41,776 nt of DNA, taken from NCBI GenBank assembly GCA_017436865.1, contig JAFSCH010000067.1:1-41776 (forward strand). Reading direction: 5' to 3'. The notes below the pieces were generated by a model. The model saw only the letters and a program-made list of their open reading frames with translations. It did no database searches and was not told where the DNA came from. This stretch comes from Lachnospiraceae bacterium (GTDB lineage: Bacteria; Bacillota; Clostridia; Lachnospirales; Lachnospiraceae). This document shows, one piece after another, positions 37,232-41,776 of the stretch. Both the position numbers and the translations under genes were made by a program. Within the stretch, counting starts at the first letter, position 1, and the number at the start of each line of letters is the position of its first letter.

Positions 37232-38251
37232 TTACCTTTGCTTTTTACCACGAAGCACACCGGGATTAGCGTTATTTCGTGTTTGTTTCTTATGTTCATT
37301 ATTTTCATATTCATCATATGCTTTTACTATCTTCTGAACCAATGGGTGCCTTACAACATCGCGATTCGTCATTTTTATAAATGCAATATCATTAATTTTG
37401 CCTAATACTCTTTCTGCCACATCCAAACCGGACTGTGTTCCAGGTGCTAGATCTTTCTGAGATGCATCACCTGTTATGATTACTTTAGATCCAAAACCAA
37501 TTCTCGTTAAAAACATCTTCATTTGAGCAGGTGTTGTATTTTGTGCTTCATCTAATATGATATACGCATTATCTAAGGTTCTACCTCGCATATACGCAAG
37601 TGGTGCAACCTCAATTAGTCCTTTTTCCATATTTTTCAAAAAGCTGTCTGCCCCCATAATCTGATACAATGCATCATATAATGGACGCAAATATGGATCT
37701 ACCTTACTCTGCAAATCACCTGGCAAAAATCCTAACTTTTCACCCGCCTCTATAGCTGGTCTTGTTAAAATAATTCTCTCAACCTCATGATTTTTAAACG
37801 CTGTTATAGCTAAAGCCATCGCTAAATATGTCTTTCCTGTTCCCGCAGGCCCCAATCCAAACACAATCATTTTCTCTCTAATTGCTTCTATATAACGCTT
37901 CTGTCCCAAAGTCTTTGGTTTAATCGGCTTTCCTGTTATCGTATGACAGATACAGTCTTCATCCATCTCTAACAAAGAATCCTCTTCTCCATCCTTAGAT
38001 AACTCAATCGCATACGAAACACTCTGTTCCTGTATCTGATTTCCTCTTGTTGATAATTCCACCAATTCTTCCATTAATTTTAATGCCTTATCCACATTCT
38101 CCTGTGTCCCCGATATGCGCACTTCTCCATTTCTATCTGTAATCACTACCTGCAATTCATCTTCAATTTTTCGAATATACGCATCCTGACTCCCAAATAT
38201 ATTCTGCATATGTTCTGCAGGTATCTGCATTCCAACTTGAACTTTTTCCAA
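37232..38251 (-). CDS. phoH: PhoH-family ATPase
   Basis: A 339-residue protein with an N-terminal KH-like segment (residues 8-65, IPAEHMQNIFGSQDAYIRKI) and a PhoH ATPase: Walker A GLGPAGTGKT at 132-141, Walker B AYIILDEAQN at 229-238, GRTLDNAY before it, and the TGDASQKDL motif after. PhoH proteins are RNA-associated ATPases or helicases. The gene lies between yqfD (4 nt gap) and the HD-like gene, the conserved order in Firmicutes. Confidence 0.95.
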   Translation of the reverse strand: MEKVQVGMQIPAEHMQNIFGSQDAYIRKIEDELQVVITDRNGEVRISGTQENVDKALKLMEELVELSTRGNQIQEQSVSYAIELSKDGEEDSLLEMDEDCICHTITGKPIKPKTLGQKRYIEAIREKMIVFGLGPAGTGKTYLAMALAITAFKNHEVERIILTRPAIEAGEKLGFLPGDLQSKVDPYLRPLYDALYQIMGADSFLKNMEKGLIEVAPLAYMRGRTLDNAYIILDEAQNTTPAQMKMFLTRIGFGSKVIITGDASQKDLAPGTQSGLDVAERVLGKINDIAFIKMTNRDVVRHPLVQKIVKAYDEYENNEHKKQTRNNANPGVLRGKKQR

Positions 38252-38255
38252 TTTG

Positions 38256-39476
38256 CTACTCCTTCTCGCCAGTTCCTGATATGATTTCTGTTATTTCCAC
38301 CTCTTCTCCTGTCGGTTTTATAACAGATAAATTAGCATTTAATTCCATACCCTTATTATACTTTTTTATTTTAACATTTTTTTCAATAATTTGTACCCCT
38401 TTTTCTTGTAAACATAAAATAAATTTTTCAAAGTTATCATTTAATAGATTCTTTATCTCTTCTTCTGAATATTCAAGGCATTTTAAATGATACTCTTTTT
38501 TACAAATGTTACCATAATATATGGGTAAATACAAATTATCCAATAAGCACACTTGATGCTTCTGGGTTATTTTCTCACATTCTTGGAAATTTCTTCCCCA
38601 TATCGGACTCTCCATATGATATCCAAAAACATCCAAAAATATACCCTTATGCTCACTACCTGTATAAGAAATAAATGGATATGTCTTTTCCAACTTTTCA
38701 CTATATGTCATTCGTGTTTGAATCATCACATCTGCATCCGAATTGTATATTTGATATGCGATAATATTCTGTGCCTCATCATAAATTGGAACGTTTCCTT
38801 CAACCAACACCTGACCTACTTCAACGATATCGCCTATTTTTACTTTCGGGACTCCATTTCTTACTATGATAGAAGTAATTGTTCCAGCCTCTGTAGCTAT
38901 TAAATTCGTTCCTTCCACTTTCTCCATGACAGGTTCCTTTTTTTCATTTTCCTTTACCTCAACATATAGCTTTGTTCCTTCAAAATAAATTGACGTCCAC
39001 GTAACATTTGGAAAAAATGCCCTTAATCGCTTTTCCATTTCTTCACAGTCAAGTTTCTCTTTTTTCATCCCATAATATACCTGCTCCTCATCCAGAAAAT
39101 CCTCTAATTCTTCGTTACTAATCTGAAAATTTCCAACAAACTCAATTGCCCAAATATAATCTGTAACTACATATAACATTCCAAGACACAAAAAAAGACT
39201 TATAAAAAAAAGAACCCTTTTTTTCATAAAAGGTACATAAAAAGGAATTCCGTTTTTCTTAATAACACTTGCTCTTGTACCTGTTTTTTTTAATAAAGGA
39301 ATCGTATCAAAATAATCCGCTGCGGAAATACTACAATAAAAATCCTTCTCTTCTTTTCTTATATCCCAAAGAAAAATATCATGCATTCTACACATATTAA
39401 AAAAACGTTCCACATAATCACCATACAATCGAATTGTAAGATATCCCTTTACATACCACGTCCACCTATTTCGCAA
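38256..39476 (-). CDS. yqfD: Sporulation protein YqfD
   Basis: A 406-residue protein. Residues 1-85 are the N-terminal domain (TIRLYGDYVERFFNMCRMHD). One transmembrane helix lies at about 86-106 (KKRVLFFISLFLCLGMLYVV). The forespore/extracytoplasmic part follows, with YFEGTKLYVEVKENEKK, NLIATEAGTITSIIVRNGVPKVKIGD, and the conserved GxVxxGQVLVEG. In Bacillus YqfD is needed for efficient sporulation in the sigma-E regulon. It lies downstream of yqfC, but the gap holds a palindromic insertion. Confidence 0.95.
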   Translation of the reverse strand: MRNRWTWYVKGYLTIRLYGDYVERFFNMCRMHDIFLWDIRKEEKDFYCSISAADYFDTIPLLKKTGTRASVIKKNGIPFYVPFMKKRVLFFISLFLCLGMLYVVTDYIWAIEFVGNFQISNEELEDFLDEEQVYYGMKKEKLDCEEMEKRLRAFFPNVTWTSIYFEGTKLYVEVKENEKKEPVMEKVEGTNLIATEAGTITSIIVRNGVPKVKIGDIVEVGQVLVEGNVPIYDEAQNIIAYQIYNSDADVMIQTRMTYSEKLEKTYPFISYTGSEHKGIFLDVFGYHMESPIWGRNFQECEKITQKHQVCLLDNLYLPIYYGNICKKEYHLKCLEYSEEEIKNLLNDNFEKFILCLQEKGVQIIEKNVKIKKYNKGMELNANLSVIKPTGEEVEITEIISGTGEKE

Positions 39477-39506
39477 AGCTGCCTCCTTCTATCGAATTAT
39501 ACTTTT

Positions 39507-39646
39507 TTCGTAATTATTCAGTACCTTCATAATTACGATTCGCAAATCCATTGTAAATCAGCTTTGCTGATGGGATTTGCTCACTCCCGAATCATGTTCT
39601 TACAGTCTCAGCAGCAAGTGCTTCGACCTGTACTGAATAGTTACCT
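39507..39646. repeat. Palindromic element between yqfC and yqfD, with 30-nt repeat copy 2
   Basis: 39507-39536 is identical to 31742-31771. The whole element is nested: ATTCAGTAC (39516-39524) pairs with GTACTGAAT (39630-39638). Inside, GATTCG/CGAATC, CAAATCC/GGATTTG and ATCAGC/GCTGAT (39557-39571) form one long interrupted stem, and GTAATTAT/ATAATTAC another. It separates two genes that are normally adjacent, so it is most likely an inserted MITE-like or REP-like unit. Confidence 0.85.
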
Positions 39647-39669
39647 TTTTTCTTAAAACAACACACTTC

Positions 39670-39951
39670 CTATCTAATAATCCGCACTTCCTGAATCTCA
39701 CCGGATATTTTCATATCCTCATTTGAATAATAGGCTATCATAAGGCAATTCCCGCTAATACAGTATTTACAATCATATCCCTTTATAAGAATTTCATGAC
39801 AAGTATAAGAAATAATTCCTTTAAAATTTTCCAAGAAAATTTCCGACTTTCCTATCACATGAAGAAGTGTTGCATTCGCAATTACATCCTTTGGAATCGA
39901 ATATGCTTCTGCAAAGCGTTCTCCTATTCCATGTATTTCCTCTTTCCACAT
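39670..39951 (-). CDS. yqfC: Sporulation protein YqfC (YabP/YqfC family)
   Basis: A 93-residue protein with the family pattern SIPKDVIANATLLHVIGKSEIFLENFKGIISY and the C-terminal GNCLMIAYYSNEDMKISGEI. YabP/YqfC proteins are spore-coat or sigma-E regulon members of small size. It lies upstream of yqfD as in other spore formers, with the palindromic element between them. Family membership is firm; its molecular role is not established. Confidence 0.92.
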   Translation of the reverse strand: MWKEEIHGIGERFAEAYSIPKDVIANATLLHVIGKSEIFLENFKGIISYTCHEILIKGYDCKYCISGNCLMIAYYSNEDMKISGEIQEVRIIR

Positions 39952-39968
39952 ATAAATCTCTCCAATAA

Positions 39969-40000
39969 AAAATGAAGTATAGTAAACTATACTTCATTTT
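39969..40000. terminator. Terminator after the nucleoside phosphorylase gene
   Basis: A 14-bp perfect stem, AAAATGAAGTATAG with CTATACTTCATTTT around a TAAA loop, 8 nt after the pdp stop. The minus strand continues with TTTTTTATTGG-type sequence, and the plus strand also has a T-run. Confidence 0.85.
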
Positions 40001-40007
40001 ATGCCTT

Positions 40008-41315
40008 CTATTGTGTTACAATTCCTTTAATTAGCTTTTTCTTTGCTACCAATTCCTCACTAAAGGTATATGCACCCAAAAACCGCTCTGTTGCACTTCT
40101 TAGTTTTTCAGAATCATTTGCATGTATAACAGCTAATGTTTCGCCTTTTTTAACAAAATCTCCTACCTTTTTCTTCAGAACAAGTCCAACAGAAAGGTCT
40201 ATTTCACTTTCCTTGGTTTCTCGTCCACCACCAAGAATAAGAGAACAAATTCCTATCTCATCGCATTCAATATGCTTGATATATCCTTCTACTGGTGATG
40301 GAATTTCTTCTATCATAGAAGCAAGCGGAAGTTTTTCCGGATGATACACCATTTCTTTGTCTCCGCCCTGTGCTTCAATAAATGCCGCAAGTTTATCTAA
40401 TGCACTTCCATCTTCTATCACCTTCTCAAGCATACCTCTCGCTTCCTCTATACTTTGTGCTTTTTGTGCCGCTACAACCATATAGGAACCAAGCGTCAAG
40501 CAGAGCTCTACAAAATCCTTCGGTCCTTTCCCTTTTAAAGTGTCAATCGCTTCCTTAACTTCCAAAGCATTACCTACTGCAAAACCAAGAGGCTCATCCA
40601 TGTCAGATATGACTGCTGATGTCTTTCTTCCTGCACCATGTCCTATCTTAACCATTTCTTTTGCTAGCTCAAAGGCATCTTCTTCTGCTTTCATAAAAGC
40701 TCCACTTCCAGTCTTTACATCAAGCACAATCGCATCTGCCCCTGCCGCAAGCTTTTTACTCATAATCGAAGAAGCAATCAAGGACATATTATCTACCGTT
40801 GCTGTTACGTCACGCAAAGCATAAAGCTTCTTATCTGCTGGCGCAAGATCGGCTGTCTGTCCCATAATAGATATTCCTATCGAATTTACATTATCTTTAA
40901 ATTGCTTTTCAGTTATTGCTGTCGAAAATCCAATAAAACTCTCTAATTTATCAATCGTACCACCCGTATGCCCAAGACCTCTTCCGCTCATTTTGGCAAC
41001 AGGAACACCAAGAGCTGCAACCATCGGAGTTAATGCCAAAGATGTCTTATCTCCCACTCCACCAGTAGAATGCTTATCAACTTTAATACCATTAATCCCA
41101 CTTAAATCCAGCATATCCCCACTATGTGCCATAGCCATTGTCAGAGCTAACGTTTCCTGTTCGTTCATTCCTTGAAAAAAAATTGCCATTGTCATAGCCG
41201 ACATCTGATAATCTGGAATCTCTCCTTTGGTATATCCTTCTACCATAAACTCAATTTCTTTTTCACTTAGCGCATTGCCATTTCGCTTCTTCATAATCAA
41301 ATCATACATTCTCAT
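40008..41315 (-). CDS. pdp: Pyrimidine-nucleoside phosphorylase
   Basis: A 435-residue enzyme of the thymidine/pyrimidine phosphorylase family: MRMYDLIMKKRNGNALSEKE, GIKVDKHSTGGVGDKTSLALTPMVAALGVPVAKMSGRGLGHTGGTIDKLES, and AGADAIVLDVKTGSGAFMK. It splits pyrimidine nucleosides with phosphate for salvage. Lys in KHSTGGVGDK and the MSGRGLGHTGGT loop bind phosphate and ribose. The length and C-terminal domain (DVVKKGETLAVIHANDSEKL-like) are normal. It is monocistronic, with its own terminator. Confidence 0.96.
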   Translation of the reverse strand: MRMYDLIMKKRNGNALSEKEIEFMVEGYTKGEIPDYQMSAMTMAIFFQGMNEQETLALTMAMAHSGDMLDLSGINGIKVDKHSTGGVGDKTSLALTPMVAALGVPVAKMSGRGLGHTGGTIDKLESFIGFSTAITEKQFKDNVNSIGISIMGQTADLAPADKKLYALRDVTATVDNMSLIASSIMSKKLAAGADAIVLDVKTGSGAFMKAEEDAFELAKEMVKIGHGAGRKTSAVISDMDEPLGFAVGNALEVKEAIDTLKGKGPKDFVELCLTLGSYMVVAAQKAQSIEEARGMLEKVIEDGSALDKLAAFIEAQGGDKEMVYHPEKLPLASMIEEIPSPVEGYIKHIECDEIGICSLILGGGRETKESEIDLSVGLVLKKKVGDFVKKGETLAVIHANDSEKLRSATERFLGAYTFSEELVAKKKLIKGIVTQ

Positions 41316-41776
41316 ACCAATTATCGCCCCTTTACCCCAAAATATATACTATAATAATTATTCTGCATACTAATTTTTATGTTATAAAAATCCATACCAA
41401 ACATTTGCTATAATAAAGTATATGCTATTTAATGACTATCATAGTAAAAGCATTTATCTTGTTAATAGTTATATTATACCACGTTTTCTACTTGTTACAT
41501 CTATAAATACAATACTTTTTCTTTCTATACTCTACTATTTTTCCTTTAAAAAAGTGTTTGCTCAGCAGCAAACACTAGCAAGAATTTCTGTCGAAATTCT
41601 TGTCTAATACTCACTACATTACAGCAATTTCCTATTACCTGAATCCGTGAAACTCAGTTATTTTTTTACAGGAACTGATTAGAATGGATGTAATCCATTG
41701 TTTTACACCGAGTTCAAGTACACAATTCCTGTTTGTGGCGTAATTTATATCTGTTTTCAGCCTATAAAGCGCAAAA
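41316..41776. other. 461-nt gene-free region with several hairpins
   Basis: No convincing gene. It holds a plus-strand extended -10 (TGCTATAAT near 41,410) and three hairpins: GTGTTTGCT/AGCAAACAC (41554-41575), CAAGAATTTC/GAAATTCTTG (41579-41602), and ACAGGAA/TTCCTGT (41668-41674, 41726-41732) enclosing AATGGAT/ATCCATT. The leader of pdp, with a GGGGTAAAGGGGCG ribosome binding site, lies at 41,316-41,345. A 61-residue plus-strand frame exists at 41422-41607 but overlaps the hairpins and lacks a good start. Confidence 0.6.

Noticed and set aside
41422-41607. 61-residue plus-strand frame beside pdp
   Set aside because: Start lacks a ribosome binding site, and the 3' half is made of two perfect hairpins, so coding is doubtful. 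Kept only as part of the gene-free region.

Overview
The window is AT-rich DNA from a spore-forming Clostridia-type Firmicute, most likely a gut Lachnospiraceae (inference from yqfC, yqfD, a SpoVB-type flippase, a BofC-like protein, a pyrimidine-nucleoside phosphorylase and the two unusual FAD proteins). It has two parts. Positions 1 to about 25,557 are most of a siphovirus-type prophage whose left end lies outside the window. Positions 25,560-41,776 are host chromosome with every gene on the minus strand.

Prophage, read right to left. Next to the attachment end lie a two-gene minus-strand operon (a three-helix membrane protein and a small basic protein) and a large serine recombinase on the plus strand. 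The recombinase is preceded by a stem-loop array that looks like a terminator/antiterminator. Then come a Uma2-family nuclease and a short XRE repressor (plus strand), facing a Cro-like gene across a switch with four related CGCAttttGCG-type operators. The minus-strand early genes are interrupted by two plus-strand genes with their own promoters (a membrane-anchored winged-helix protein and a DUF2513-like protein). A plasmid-like replication module follows: HUH (rolling-circle) Rep, ParA, ParB and a VRR-NUC nuclease. A probable ~58-nt RNA carries a loop that is an exact 11-nt complement of the rep ribosome binding site. After several small genes come HNH, a candidate cos, TerS, TerL, portal, ClpP-like protease, HK97 capsid, connectors, tail tube, tail chaperones with a textbook -1 frameshift signal, tape measure, Dit, a Gp37-like protein and the start of a baseplate gene. 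Lysis genes are not seen and presumably lie to the left.

The prophage is inserted in miaB. The chromosome-side fragment encodes the MiaB N-terminus through the first Fe-S cysteine (CQMN) and then runs into phage DNA, so lysogeny splits a tRNA-modification gene.

Host part, in transcription order: pdp, yqfC, yqfD, phoH, a PgpH-like membrane protein with a degenerate HD motif, ybeY, a SpoVB/MurJ-type flippase, a BofC-like protein, two FAD-binding proteins, proB, a DUF896 gene, 5-formyl-THF cyclo-ligase, proA, a secreted SH3-like protein and the miaB fragment. Several intergenic gaps hold elaborate palindromic elements, one with a four-stem cloverleaf layout and one sharing an exact 30-nt repeat with a gene 3' end.

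The most striking signals outside ordinary annotation are: (1) the anti-Shine-Dalgarno RNA candidate for rep; (2) 17 copies of the octamer GGCAGCAG, all on the minus strand, across the prophage; (3) the frameshift cassette at 5199-5237; (4) the attenuator-like array before the integrase; and (5) the split miaB. No tRNA, rRNA or CRISPR array was recognised.
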